Source: a virus. Taken from it: 44,107 nucleotides of DNA. The DNA lies in the IMG/VR virus record IMGVR_UViG_3300048625_000250, positions 1 through 44,107 of that record. One strand, 5' to 3'. The notes under the pieces are model-generated. The model was not told where the DNA came from. It ran no database searches and saw nothing but the letters and a program-made list of their open reading frames with translations. Positions 1-7,193 of this stretch are shown piece after piece (position 1 is the stretch's first letter; every line of letters begins with the position of its first letter). A program made the position numbers and the translations under genes.

Positions 1-127
1 TTAGGTGTTAGATATGCAAATTCAGCAGGTACTGCAAGCAGTTGCTCAGGTAGAGCTGAACTTTTAAATGGATGGGGAGGATGTTATAATAATAGTCACC
101 CTGGATATGGCTTAAGAGCATGGTATG
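1..127. repeat. 127-bp terminal direct repeat, left copy (assembly circularity overlap)
   Basis: Bases 1-127 are identical to 43981-44107. The repeat lies inside the tail-fibre reading frame, and joining the ends restores one continuous frame. A length of exactly 127 is a common maximum k-mer size in short-read assemblers, so this is most simply an overlap artefact of a circular contig, not a biological terminal repeat. Unique genome length is then 43,980 bp. Confidence 0.9.
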
Positions 128-1011
128 ACTGGTCTAACTGCGAAGGTTATAAAAATGGTATTACAATCGGTTCGAATCCTGGGGATCAAGCATACGGATT
201 TATGCTTTGGCAGGATATGTGGAATGACAGATTGTACACTAAAAGATACAATGGAGGCTGGCAATCTGTAAGAACAATATTGAATGCTCAAGATGACCCT
301 TACGCATACAATATGAATCAGTATGTTCGAACAACCGATGGACCTACTTTTCAGACAACATACATTAATGATTGGGTTAGAACTAGATACGAATCAGGTA
401 TTTATTTTGAAAGTTATTCCGCAGGTTTGCGTTCTGCTTATCAAGCTAGTTTTGGTCAAGTAGCTACTTATGGAACTGCTAGAAGCAGTCACGGTGGTTA
501 TGTAATTGTAAATAATTACGTTACTAACTTAATGCAAAATACATCTGGTGATTTTGGTTTCTTTAGTAATGATGATTGGGCTTGGAGATTATTTTACAAC
601 AGAGGTAATAACTGTTGGGGTATTGGAACTGATAATACATATTCAGGAGATGGTTTCCGTTGTATCAAATATGGTTCGGCTCAATATGGTTGGACTACTT
701 GGTCTGATAGACGTGCAAAGGAAAACATTACTCCTATCGTTAGTGCATTAGACAAAGTGTTAGCGATGCGTGGTGTATATTACAATTACATCAAAGATGA
801 AGCTAAATCACAACACGTTGGTTTTATTGCACAAGAATTAATAGAAGTATTACCTCAATCTGTTAGATATGCAGAAGAAATTGACGAATACAATATCAAT
901 TATGGTCCAATTGTATCTGTTTTAGCAGAAGCAATTAAAGAACAAAATGCAAAAATTACTAGATTAGAATTATTAGTAGAACAATTAATTAATAAGCAAA
1001 ATGGCATTTAA
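1..1011 (+). CDS. Tail fibre protein, C-terminal part with S74 chaperone domain (gene wraps from 40141)
   Basis: This is the 3' end of the fibre gene that begins at 40141; the frames agree across the circular junction. The last ~100 residues form an intramolecular chaperone of the peptidase S74 family (SDRRAKENI at the start, then a helical tail predicted as coiled coil). In this family the chaperone trimerises and folds the fibre, then cuts itself off. The Ser-Lys dyad spaced by five residues is visible: Ser at 703-705 and Lys at 718-720, so cleavage should fall just before the Ser. The part upstream is Gly/Tyr/Asn/Trp-rich, as in receptor-binding fibre shafts. The 3' end overlaps the next gene by 11 bases. 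Function is confident for the S74 domain; the receptor is unknown. Confidence 0.93.
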   Translation, partial: LGVRYANSAGTASSCSGRAELLNGWGGCYNNSHPGYGLRAWYDWSNCEGYKNGITIGSNPGDQAYGFMLWQDMWNDRLYTKRYNGGWQSVRTILNAQDDPYAYNMNQYVRTTDGPTFQTTYINDWVRTRYESGIYFESYSAGLRSAYQASFGQVATYGTARSSHGGYVIVNNYVTNLMQNTSGDFGFFSNDDWAWRLFYNRGNNCWGIGTDNTYSGDGFRCIKYGSAQYGWTTWSDRRAKENITPIVSALDKVLAMRGVYYNYIKDEAKSQHVGFIAQELIEVLPQSVRYAEEIDEYNINYGPIVSVLAEAIKEQNAKITRLELLVEQLINKQNGI

Positions 1012-1420
1012 AATTAACAAACCCATCGGAACAGATGCTGGAATTATTGAAGGAGCTTATATTAGAATAGGCTCTTATGAGATAAATAAAAATGGTAATG
1101 TTGTTTTTGTTATTGATGTTTTCAAAGACAAAAATTCAACTGAGGTCGAGACTTCTTACATACCTACTGTTCATCCAAATAAATTAGTTTCTAAAGAAAT
1201 TGGAATTTCATTAGATGTAAAAATGGCAACTAAGGTAAAGTACACCAAAATCATTACAAAGCAGGTTGATGGTGTAGACACTGAAATGGAGGAAGAATTT
1301 ACAAAAACAGTGTCCGATATTTCAGCATTTGAGTCAAAAAGCATTTTTGAAATTGGTTATGAAAAACTAGGTGAAAAACTAGCAACATTATTTGGTGAAG
1401 AAAACATTGAAATCGTTTAA
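1001..1420 (+). CDS. Small protein after the fibre, paralogue of the next gene
   Basis: A 139-residue product of unknown function. It starts 11 bases inside the fibre gene end, suggesting translational coupling. Its beginning (KPIGTDAGI..AYIRIGSYE) and its end (F.IGYEKLGEKLATLFGEENI) match the 116-residue product encoded at 1433, so the two are tandem paralogues. The mix of short beta-type segments and the position behind the fibre suggest a small virion or fibre-associated protein, but nothing proves this. Confidence 0.8.
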   Translation: MAFKINKPIGTDAGIIEGAYIRIGSYEINKNGNVVFVIDVFKDKNSTEVETSYIPTVHPNKLVSKEIGISLDVKMATKVKYTKIITKQVDGVDTEMEEEFTKTVSDISAFESKSIFEIGYEKLGEKLATLFGEENIEIV

Positions 1421-1432
1421 ATAAAAAAGAAA

Positions 1433-1783
1433 ATGGGATTAAAAATCACAACTCCGATTGGAACAGATAAAGGTATCACAGAGGAAGCCTATGTTCGTAT
1501 TGCAGGATATAATTTGCAAAAAGCAGGTTCTGCAACATTTACAACTGAAATTTTTATGAATCAAGAAGATTCTGATTCTATGATGAACACTTGCAAAAAT
1601 TCTCAAATTGGAGATATGATTGTGGTTTCATTAAATACTGAGGTAGAAAATGAGGATGGCAAAAAATCAATCGTAACTGATTTATCTCCTGCGGTTGGTG
1701 TTGATATTTTTACATTCGGATATGCTAGTTTAAAAGATAAACTTGTAGGTTTATTCGGAGAGAAAAATGTAATTGACTGTTAA
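1433..1783 (+). CDS. Small protein, tandem paralogue of the preceding gene
   Basis: A 116-residue product sharing the PIGTD.GI..AY.RI..Y front and the FGYASLKDKLVGLFGEKN end with the product encoded at 1001. The middle parts differ, so the duplication is old or fast evolving. It lies 12 bases after its paralogue. Probable fibre-associated or minor virion protein by position only; no family is recognised. Confidence 0.78.
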   Translation: MGLKITTPIGTDKGITEEAYVRIAGYNLQKAGSATFTTEIFMNQEDSDSMMNTCKNSQIGDMIVVSLNTEVENEDGKKSIVTDLSPAVGVDIFTFGYASLKDKLVGLFGEKNVIDC

Positions 1784-1852
1784 TGTCAATTATACATTAT
1801 TACTGAATCGTTTTGAATTAGTATTTTTATATAAACATTAAAACCCCAAAAA

Positions 1853-2251
1853 ATGGAAAAGTTAACATTAAAAATGTACGAGTTAAAACCGTTTGAATTT
1901 GAGTTAAACGGATTTGTAAATCAAGAGACTGGCGAGGTTGTCAAAAAAGGCTTCTTGCAAGAAGATTTGAGTATGGGAATTAAGTTACCGCTTGAAAGAT
2001 TTGCAGTTATCGTAGCAGAAGAATTAGCGTTTGTCGAAAAGAAACGTATTGATTTGGTAAAGAAATACGGAGTAGCAGATGAGCAAGGGAATTTGCAAGT
2101 ACCAGATGGTCACGAAGCATTTGCTAAAGAGTTTGACGAATTAATGATTTCAGAGAAAGAGGTAGAGTTTACCCCTTTGAATGCAAAAGACATTGCAGGA
2201 TTAAAATCTGAGAATCGTTACCACATGATTTTAACAAAGTTAGTAAAGTAA
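1853..2251 (+). CDS. Hypothetical protein, possibly DUF1617-like
   Basis: A 132-residue, highly charged protein. The central helix (RIDLVKKYGVADEQGNLQVPDG, then KEFDELMISEKEVEF) recalls small phage proteins of the DUF1617 type found between tail and lysis genes of Bacteroidota and Firmicutes phages; this resemblance is from memory and weak. It starts 69 bases after the paralogue pair and leads into the lysis-like genes. Function unknown. Confidence 0.75.
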   Translation: MEKLTLKMYELKPFEFELNGFVNQETGEVVKKGFLQEDLSMGIKLPLERFAVIVAEELAFVEKKRIDLVKKYGVADEQGNLQVPDGHEAFAKEFDELMISEKEVEFTPLNAKDIAGLKSENRYHMILTKLVK

Positions 2252-2263
2252 ACAATTTGAAAA

Positions 2264-2458
2264 ATGGAGGATAACCACACAGTAGCCACGTTCAACGTAG
2301 TTTTAAGCATAATGTCAGCGGTAGTATCACTAGCTACCATTCAGAGCTTGGTAGGAATCGTCGCAGGCTGTGTGGCTATCGTCTCAGGTTTGATGGCGAT
2401 TAGATATTACTATCACAAGACTGACGAAGTTTTAAAAGGAAATGGAAGCAAAGATTAA
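2264..2458 (+). CDS. Small membrane protein, candidate holin component
   Basis: 64 residues with two hydrophobic stretches (about residues 10-30 and 31-50) separated by a short turn, followed by a charged tail with several Lys. Two-membrane-segment proteins of this size next to a second small membrane protein and a spanin-like gene are typical of phage lysis clusters. It overlaps the next gene by 17 bases. The holin call is inference from size, topology and neighbours. Confidence 0.7.
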   Translation: MEDNHTVATFNVVLSIMSAVVSLATIQSLVGIVAGCVAIVSGLMAIRYYYHKTDEVLKGNGSKD

Positions 2459-2660
2459 ACAATTCTTGCAGTATGATGGAGTTTACTCTCATACTAGATT
2501 AATTTCGATTGTAGGCTCTTTTGTCTCATTCGGAGTCTTTGTTTTTAATCCTGAGAATGTAGGTGTACAAAATGTGGTTATTGCCATTATTGCCTTTAGC
2601 CTAACAAATACGACTGCCTCCAAGTTCGTAGAAAATTTTAAGGTAAAAGGTAATGAATAA
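2442..2660 (+). CDS. Small membrane protein, candidate holin
   Basis: 72 residues with two predicted membrane segments (about residues 19-36 and 44-58) after a charged N-terminus and before a charged tail (KFVENFKVKGNE). This is holin-like topology. The gene overlaps both neighbours by a few bases, so the three genes 2264-3249 are probably translated together. A holin would release the M15 endolysin encoded at 39384, which lies upstream on the circle beyond the fibre gene. Confidence 0.72.
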   Translation: MEAKIKQFLQYDGVYSHTRLISIVGSFVSFGVFVFNPENVGVQNVVIAIIAFSLTNTTASKFVENFKVKGNE

Positions 2661-3249
2661 AAAATTGCTCATCGTTGGGTCGTTAATAGCTACTGCATTG
2701 TTATTGGGGGTTTGGCAATGTAAGGAAGGTAAAAAGTCAAATGAAAAACTTGCAAGAGATATTACTATCAACGGTAAGACATTTGATGTTGTTGATGACA
2801 ACACGACCACAACTTTGAGCACAAAGATTGCTTCTGGATCAAAAACTGCAACCGCATTTAAGCCAGAGGTTATTTATTTGCAAGGCAAATCGCCTAAAAT
2901 TGATACCTTAGAAATAATTAAGCAATATCTTGCAAGCGTAGTTTACCGTGATACTCTTTTTTTGGGGGATTCCTTGGGGTCTGTGATGATTTTAGATACA
3001 TTAAGGTCGAATCGTATAGCTTCGAGAATTTGGACGGCTAAAATCAAAGAAAAACGGGTTGTTAATACTAGGTATTTACAAGAGAAACCAAAGTCGCATA
3101 TTTATGCGGGAGGATCGATTGCTACAAACGTGTCATTAGAGGCATCTTTGCTATATCAAAGCAAGTCTAGCAATATCTACGAAATAGGTGTCGGAGCTAA
3201 TGGGTTTGGGAGCTTTATTAAGGTAGGAATTTACCTTAAAATACGCTAG
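2653..3249 (+). CDS. Membrane-anchored periplasmic protein, spanin-like candidate
   Basis: 198 residues with a single N-terminal membrane segment (about residues 4-21) followed by a Cys and a long periplasmic region. The sequence before the Cys (GVWQC) does not fit a good lipobox, so a transmembrane anchor is more likely than a lipoprotein. The C-terminal ~55 residues (YAGGSIATNVSLEASLLYQ onward) look like beta strands of an outer-membrane type. An inner anchor plus an envelope-spanning body next to holin-like genes fits a single-chain spanin; this is inference. Confidence 0.72.
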   Translation: MNKKLLIVGSLIATALLLGVWQCKEGKKSNEKLARDITINGKTFDVVDDNTTTTLSTKIASGSKTATAFKPEVIYLQGKSPKIDTLEIIKQYLASVVYRDTLFLGDSLGSVMILDTLRSNRIASRIWTAKIKEKRVVNTRYLQEKPKSHIYAGGSIATNVSLEASLLYQSKSSNIYEIGVGANGFGSFIKVGIYLKIR

Positions 3250-3269
3250 AAACCGACATTTTACCCGAA

Positions 3270-3288
3270 TTGCTAAATTAAAATTTGC
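3270..3288 (+). promoter_or_regulatory. Degenerate copy of the palindromic promoter element
   Basis: TTG followed by CTAAATTAAAATTTGC, that is, the repeated palindrome with its last two bases changed. No TAnnTTT box stands 19-20 bases after the TTG, so this copy may be only an operator half-site or a relic. A TAATTTTG box further down (3308-3315) is too far from the TTG and too close to the ATG at 3319. Confidence 0.4.
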
Positions 3289-3318
3289 CTAAATGCCTCC
3301 TTTTTTCTAATTTTGGGT

Positions 3319-3567
3319 ATGAAAAATTTACATAAAGACATAAGACCATTACTAAAATTCGTTGTTCAGAAAGAGTTTATGCCTAAGTACGCTCCATCTG
3401 TAACGTGTTTTATTTTTAAATCGAGAGGAAAAACGGCAAAGGGAAAACCGCAGGATTTTACTGAGGCTGATAAGGAAGCGATCGTAAAAGGTCTTATGAA
3501 AATGGCTAGGGATGTCGAGTCTAAGTGGGAAAAAGAAAAAGCCTTAATTGCATCTAAAGAAAATTAG
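3319..3567 (+). CDS. Small hypothetical protein before the recombination operon
   Basis: 82 residues from the ATG at 3319; a TTG two codons earlier is in frame but less likely. Basic and helical, with a Lys-rich middle (FKSRGKTAKGKPQDF) and an acidic/basic C-terminal helix. No family recognised. It is isolated: a degenerate palindrome precedes it and a strong terminator (3596-3619) follows. Confidence 0.65.
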   Translation: MKNLHKDIRPLLKFVVQKEFMPKYAPSVTCFIFKSRGKTAKGKPQDFTEADKEAIVKGLMKMARDVESKWEKEKALIASKEN

Positions 3568-3595
3568 TGGTTAAATGATTGTTGCTATTTAAAAT

Positions 3596-3619
3596 ACCCT
3601 GCTTTTAGCGGGGTTTTTT
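3596..3619 (+). terminator. Rho-independent terminator
   Basis: Hairpin ACCCTGC-TTTTA-GCGGGGT (one G.T pair) directly followed by a run of T. It ends the transcript of the 3319 gene and separates it from the recombination operon. Confidence 0.85.
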
Positions 3620-3637
3620 ATTTTATTTGCATATTAA

Positions 3638-3670
3638 TTTGCTAAATTAAAATTTAGTTTATATATTTAC
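3638..3670 (+). promoter_or_regulatory. Palindromic promoter, recombination operon (bet)
   Basis: TTTG at 3638-3641 (-33), palindrome CTAAATT-AA-AATTTAG at 3642-3657, and TATATTTA at 3662-3669 (-7), with 20 bases between the TTTG and the -7 box. This is the Bacteroidota promoter layout with a palindrome filling the spacer, repeated at several other places in the genome. The palindrome is a likely operator for a phage or host regulator. Confidence 0.8.
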
Positions 3671-3694
3671 GCATCAAACAAAACAAAATATTAT

Positions 3695-4483
3695 ATGGGT
3701 AAATTAGCAACAAAAAACTCTACGGAAATTCAATACACCGCAGAGCAAGTCGATTTAATTAAATCTCAAATAGCTCCAAAAGCTACGGACAATGAATTAA
3801 AATTGTTTCTCTATCAAGCGCAACGTACTGGACTAGATGCACTATCGCGTCAAATCTATTGCATTCACAGAAATCAATGGAATTCTGATACGCGTCAGTA
3901 CGAAGGCAAGATGTCAATTCAAACTTCGATCGATGGATTTAGAGTAGTCGCAGAAAGGTCGGGTAGTTATGGAGGACAGTCTAAGCCTATTTTTCACGAA
4001 AAAGACAATCGTCTTATTTCTTGCGAGATTTCCGTATTTCGCTTTAACGGCACAGAGCGTTATGAAGCGTCAGTAGGTTTAGCATTTTGGGATGAATACG
4101 TTCCCGTAGGAAAAGACGGACAACCGACGGGTATGTGGAAAAAGATGCCTCATACTATGCTAGCAAAAGTAGCGGAGGCTTTAGCATTAAGAAAAGCATT
4201 TCCACAAGACTTATCAGGTCTTTACACAACAGAGGAAATGAGTCAAGCAGATTTTATTCCTACGGAATCAGTAGAAAAACCTAAGCAAGAAGCAGAGCCT
4301 ACGGCAGTATTATTAGAGGAAAAACAAGACTTAGGATTAGAGACTTGGAAGCTAGCATTAGAAGCGATTCAAGACAAGAAAGGTTTACTAGCTTTCTACA
4401 CTAGCAACGCTAATGCAGTAAATAGCTATCCCGAAATACAAGAATTATTTAAAGCACGTCAATCACAATTAGAACAACAATAA
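3695..4483 (+). CDS. bet: Phage recombination protein Bet (RecT/Red-beta family annealase)
   Basis: 262 residues, the usual size for Bet. It anneals complementary single strands during phage recombination and strand-annealing repair. Family-typical stretches are visible: NELKLFLYQAQRTGLDALSR and QIYCIHR near residues 38-66, SIQTSIDGFRVVAERSG, then WKKMPHTMLAKVAEALALRKAFP and the LSGLYTTEEM end of the core. A variable acidic tail follows. It is the first gene after a palindromic promoter, followed directly by 4485 and ssb. No partner exonuclease is recognised nearby; the 4485 product is the only candidate by position. Confidence 0.93.
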   Translation: MGKLATKNSTEIQYTAEQVDLIKSQIAPKATDNELKLFLYQAQRTGLDALSRQIYCIHRNQWNSDTRQYEGKMSIQTSIDGFRVVAERSGSYGGQSKPIFHEKDNRLISCEISVFRFNGTERYEASVGLAFWDEYVPVGKDGQPTGMWKKMPHTMLAKVAEALALRKAFPQDLSGLYTTEEMSQADFIPTESVEKPKQEAEPTAVLLEEKQDLGLETWKLALEAIQDKKGLLAFYTSNANAVNSYPEIQELFKARQSQLEQQ

Positions 4484-4484
4484 T

Positions 4485-4967
4485 ATGCTACAACTACAAA
4501 AACAGTTTACAGAATTCGGAGTAAAAATGCTAACCGAAATGCCAAAGCAGGAAATTTCAGCTATGGCTCAAAGAATGGTATATCAGTCGGCAGAGAATGG
4601 AGATGACATACTTTCTCAATTAGCTTTGTCAACTAAGTTTAAGCACTTTTTTACAGAAATAGAATCCGAATTAAACAAGGCTTCAATCGAAGACTTACGG
4701 AAACACGAAGGGAAATTATCTAAGCACGGAGTAGATTTTGCAATTACTGAAACGGGAATAAAGTATGATTATTCGGAAACACCTCAATGGGTCGAGTTAG
4801 AAAAACAAATTACTGAGTTAAAGGAAAAGCAAAAACAAGTAGAAACATTTTGCAAGGCTTTAAAAAGTCAAACCCTTACAGAGGTCGATACCGAAACTGG
4901 CGAAGCACACTTATTTGTAAAGCCTTCAAAAACAAGTACAGAATCAATTCGTAAAACCATCAAATAA
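4485..4967 (+). CDS. Hypothetical protein between Bet and SSB
   Basis: 160 residues, helical and charged, with a probable coiled coil about residues 100-135 (ELEKQITELKEKQKQVETF). No nuclease motif is visible. It starts one base after the bet stop and ends nine bases before ssb, so a role in recombination or in host-nuclease control is likely from position. Function not recognised. Confidence 0.8.
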   Translation: MLQLQKQFTEFGVKMLTEMPKQEISAMAQRMVYQSAENGDDILSQLALSTKFKHFFTEIESELNKASIEDLRKHEGKLSKHGVDFAITETGIKYDYSETPQWVELEKQITELKEKQKQVETFCKALKSQTLTEVDTETGEAHLFVKPSKTSTESIRKTIK

Positions 4968-4975
4968 CAAACAAT

Positions 4976-5431
4976 ATGAGCGTAAACAAAATTATCCTAA
5001 TTGGTCATCTAGGAAACGACCCAGTAGTTAATAAGCTAACATCAGGAGATAGTGCAACATCATTCTCTTTAGCTACATCAGAAAAATACCCGAATAAACA
5101 AACGGGTGAAATGATCGAAAATACAATTTGGTTTAATTGCGAGGCTTACGGAAAAACGGCAGACGTAATTGGTCAATATGTAAAGAAAGGTCATAAGCTA
5201 TACGTCGAAGGTAAGCTAGTAGAAAACAATTATACCGATAAAAATGGTGCAGTAAACAAGGGATTTAAAGTACGCATTTCGGGATTTGATTTTTTAGAGT
5301 CATCGAAATCGGCAGGTCAGCCACAAGCTCCGCAGGCTAATGCGCCAGCTCCCGCTTCATCTCCCGCTCCAGCTATGGCACAAACTCCAGCAGAGCCAGT
5401 ATATGCAGGCTCGGACGATCTACCTTTCTAA
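4976..5431 (+). CDS. ssb: Single-stranded DNA-binding protein
   Basis: 151 residues. The N-terminal OB fold is typical: MSVNKIILIGHLGNDPVV at the start, then FSLATSEKY, TIWFNCEAYGKTADVIGQYVKKG and LYVEGKL. A Pro/Ala/Gln-rich flexible linker (about residues 110-145) leads to the acidic tip DDLPF, the standard docking tail for DNA-repair partners. It coats single strands during replication and recombination. A terminator follows at 5439-5462. Confidence 0.97.
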   Translation: MSVNKIILIGHLGNDPVVNKLTSGDSATSFSLATSEKYPNKQTGEMIENTIWFNCEAYGKTADVIGQYVKKGHKLYVEGKLVENNYTDKNGAVNKGFKVRISGFDFLESSKSAGQPQAPQANAPAPASSPAPAMAQTPAEPVYAGSDDLPF

Positions 5432-5438
5432 CATTAAT

Positions 5439-5462
5439 GCCCCCGTAAAAAGGGGCTTTTTT
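5439..5462 (+). terminator. Rho-independent terminator after ssb
   Basis: GCCCC-CGTAAAAA-GGGGC followed by TTTTTT, starting eight bases after the ssb stop. The T run abuts the ATG at 5463, so the downstream genes need read-through or leaky termination; this is a possible step-down point after ssb. Confidence 0.8.
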
Positions 5463-5645
5463 ATGAAAAATAAAATATCATTATATCAGATTTTTCTAAC
5501 ACTAGCAATTTCATATTGTATTACTAGCTACATTAACGCTGAATTTAATCCGTTTAATCTTGGATTAGGTGCGAGATTGTTTCAAGTAACTTTAACTGGA
5601 TTTTCATTAATGGTTCAATACGCATTAAAAGATTTTGAAAAATGA
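5463..5645 (+). CDS. Small membrane protein
   Basis: 60 residues from ATG 5463, which lies right after the T run of the terminator. A longer frame back to 5340 exists but only mirrors the ssb linker. Two hydrophobic segments (about 8-23 and 37-53). Overlaps the next gene by four bases (ATGA). Function unknown. Confidence 0.62.
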   Translation: MKNKISLYQIFLTLAISYCITSYINAEFNPFNLGLGARLFQVTLTGFSLMVQYALKDFEK

Positions 5646-5974
5646 AAAAGGAAAAAGACCTATGTTCGGATTTTATAGATTTTGACGTATCAAATCCTAA
5701 AGTCTATAAGATGTTTGCATTCTTTACAACGCAGGCATTAAATGCAAATTATAAGCAAGTAGGTGCAAAAATGATTATGGAGCGCATCCGATGGGAAACC
5801 TATATTTCTAAGGATGGCAAACTAAGGTTTGCAAATCAATACACGGCTTTTTATGCTAGAAAATTCGAGTTTTTTAATCCACAATTTAAGGGCATTTTCA
5901 GAATGAGAAAGTCCATAGCAGACCAATTATTCAATGAAGACAATTTCGCAGAAACAATTATTGCGCTCTCTTGA
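5642..5974 (+). CDS. Conserved-type phage hypothetical protein
   Basis: 110 residues. The pattern FTTQALNANYKQVGAKMIMERIRWE...NQYTAFYARKFEFFNPQFKGIFRMRKS resembles a protein type seen in many phages next to replication genes, with an IRWET core and an aromatic YxARKF motif. Its role is not known. It overlaps the following DnaA-like gene by 41 bases, suggesting co-translation. Confidence 0.8.
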   Translation: MKKEKDLCSDFIDFDVSNPKVYKMFAFFTTQALNANYKQVGAKMIMERIRWETYISKDGKLRFANQYTAFYARKFEFFNPQFKGIFRMRKSIADQLFNEDNFAETIIALS

Positions 5975-6269
5975 AATTATTGACGTCGTAGCGAGACATT
6001 ACGGAACATCATCTGAGGCCGTTCTGTCGCGATCTAGGAGTTTTAATGACGGGGTTATTCCCGCTAGGCTAATGTGCGTGTTATTACTCCGTAGAATCAA
6101 TTTAAAATATGAGCAAATTGGCTTTATTTTAAATCGAAAGCATCATACTTGCTTGCATGCTATACGTCAGCAAGAAGACTACATAAGCGTCTATAAAAAT
6201 TTAAAGGCAGAGTATGAAAGTTTTTTAAGAATTCTACGCATTGATGTACAATTGGATTTGCTAAAATAA
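5934..6269 (+). CDS. DnaA domain IV-like DNA-binding protein
   Basis: 111 residues that correspond to the C-terminal DNA-binding domain of the initiator DnaA alone. The helix-turn-helix signature RKHHTCLHAI (residues 68-77) parallels the DnaA RDHTTVxHA motif that contacts DnaA boxes, and the preceding VVARHYGTSSEAVLSRSR and PARLMCVLLLRRI segments fit helices 1-3 of that domain. No ATPase part is present. It could recruit or block host DnaA at the phage origin or at the host origin, or act as a transcription regulator. It sits directly before the replication operon. Confidence 0.85.
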   Translation: MKTISQKQLLRSLEIIDVVARHYGTSSEAVLSRSRSFNDGVIPARLMCVLLLRRINLKYEQIGFILNRKHHTCLHAIRQQEDYISVYKNLKAEYESFLRILRIDVQLDLLK

Positions 6270-6287
6270 AATTTTGTTATTACCTTG
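6257..6287 (+). promoter_or_regulatory. Promoter of the replication operon (degenerate palindrome copy)
   Basis: TTTG at 6257-6260 and TACCTTG at 6281-6287 with 20 bases between. The spacer holds CTAAAATAAAATTTTG, a weakened form of the palindrome found elsewhere. It overlaps the end of the DnaA-like gene, so the long leader 6288-6401 is transcribed ahead of the initiator gene. Confidence 0.65.
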
Positions 6288-6313
6288 CATTACATTAGAG
6301 CGAGCAGGTTAAT

Positions 6314-6397
6314 GTAGGAGTTACCCAGTTCGTTTTTCATAGGTTTACCCAAAACCTCCAAGCCCGTTCGTCTCCTACCGTTCGGGCTTATTTTTTA
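6314..6397 (+). promoter_or_regulatory. Structured leader with terminator and competing hairpin (attenuator-like)
   Basis: The leader ends in a terminator shape: AAGCCCG (6360-6366) pairs with CGGGCTT (6383-6389), followed by ATTTTTTAT. The loop contains CTCCTAC (6372-6378), which is the exact complement of GTAGGAG (6314-6320). A middle hairpin AGGTTT/AAACCT (6341-6346/6352-6357) also exists. GTAGGAG-CTCCTAC pairing would enclose the 5' arm of the terminator and compete with it. No ligand class is recognised. Confidence 0.6.
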
Positions 6398-6401
6398 TCT
6401 T

Positions 6402-7193
6402 ATGGAAAACAAAGAGTATCAAGTAGGGACTATACAGTTTAGCAGTAGGCTATACCCTACACAAGTAAAAACAGAGATACTGCGAAACCCTAATTTAAGT
6501 ATGCAAGCGAAAGGATTGTATGCTTACTTAGAGACTCACTCGAAGTCATTTAAGATTCACAAGTCGGAATTACAGAATCATTTTACAAACGGAAAAGACG
6601 CAGTAAGAAGTGCTTTCGATGAGCTAGTTACGGCAGGTTATTTGCAGTCAATTCGAGTCGTAAATGACCAAGGAAAATTCTTAGGATGGAATCATATTTT
6701 GCACGATACGTCGGTCGCAGAAAAACCGATTGCGGAAAACCCGATAACGGGAAATCCGATAACGGAAAATCCGACGTCGGGAAACCCGCCACTAAGGTTA
6801 ATCAATAGTAAGGTTATACAATTAAAAGGAAAAGAAAAATATAAAAAAGGCAAAGATGAAATCTCAGAGCTACTCGATTCACTAAACGGGGAGCGATCGG
6901 AAATCATTAAGAGATGGGTAGATTATAAGCACGAGCGAAAAGACAAAGTAACGGCATCTATGATTCGGACTTGGTTTAAAAAATTTAGCTATCTTTCGAA
7001 CGCAGAATTTTCAAACGTAATAGACCATTCAATTAGCTCAGGATGGTCAGGGATTTTCCCTCCAAAAAACTTAGCACAAAAGCCTAGTAATTCAGTAGAG
7101 AATATCGACAGAATAAAAGCACAATTTGAAAAGCAAGAAAAAATAAAGCAATTAGCACAATCACAAAATGAACGAAAAAATAAGCATTTTTAA
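6402..7193 (+). CDS. Replication initiator, helix-turn-helix / DnaD-like
   Basis: 263 residues. The N-terminal ~100 residues form a helix-turn-helix of the phage replication-protein type (LSMQAKGLYAYLETHSKSFKIHKSEL...AVRSAFDELVTAGYL). A linker of repeated PIxENP/PITGNP units (about residues 107-130) follows, then a helical C-terminal part (ASMIRTWFKKFSYLSNAEFSNVIDHSISSGWSGIF) like DnaD or helicase-loader domains. It probably binds the iterons within its own gene (6721-6795) and loads the primase-helicase encoded next. Overlaps the next gene by 26 bases. Comparable in plan to lambda O. Confidence 0.82.
   Translation: MENKEYQVGTIQFSSRLYPTQVKTEILRNPNLSMQAKGLYAYLETHSKSFKIHKSELQNHFTNGKDAVRSAFDELVTAGYLQSIRVVNDQGKFLGWNHILHDTSVAEKPIAENPITGNPITENPTSGNPPLRLINSKVIQLKGKEKYKKGKDEISELLDSLNGERSEIIKRWVDYKHERKDKVTASMIRTWFKKFSYLSNAEFSNVIDHSISSGWSGIFPPKNLAQKPSNSVENIDRIKAQFEKQEKIKQLAQSQNERKNKHF
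6721..6795. repeat. Tandem 15-bp iterons inside the initiator gene, candidate origin
   Basis: Four adjoining 15-base units (6721-6735, 6736-6750, 6751-6765, 6766-6780) plus a partial fifth. The consensus is RAAAYCCGATAACGG, and each full unit carries the inverted pair CCG-N4-CGG. The repeats encode the Pro/Asn-rich linker of the initiator. Iterons within the initiator gene are the established layout of the lambda origin. Origin function is inferred. Confidence 0.7.

Noticed and set aside
1-127. Terminal direct repeat as true phage ends (DTR or cos)
   Set aside because: Exactly 127 bases, inside a coding frame that continues across the join; far more like a k-mer overlap of a circular contig.
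1784-1852. Promoter before 1853
   Set aside because: A TATTTTTA box is present, but no TTG stands at the right distance.
5340-5462. N-terminal extension of the 5463 gene
   Set aside because: It mirrors the ssb linker in another frame and crosses the terminator; ATG 5463 is the sensible start.
6692-6907. Minus-strand reading frame with repeated Gly-Phe units
   Set aside because: Antisense of the iteron-coded linker of the initiator; no promoter or start context.
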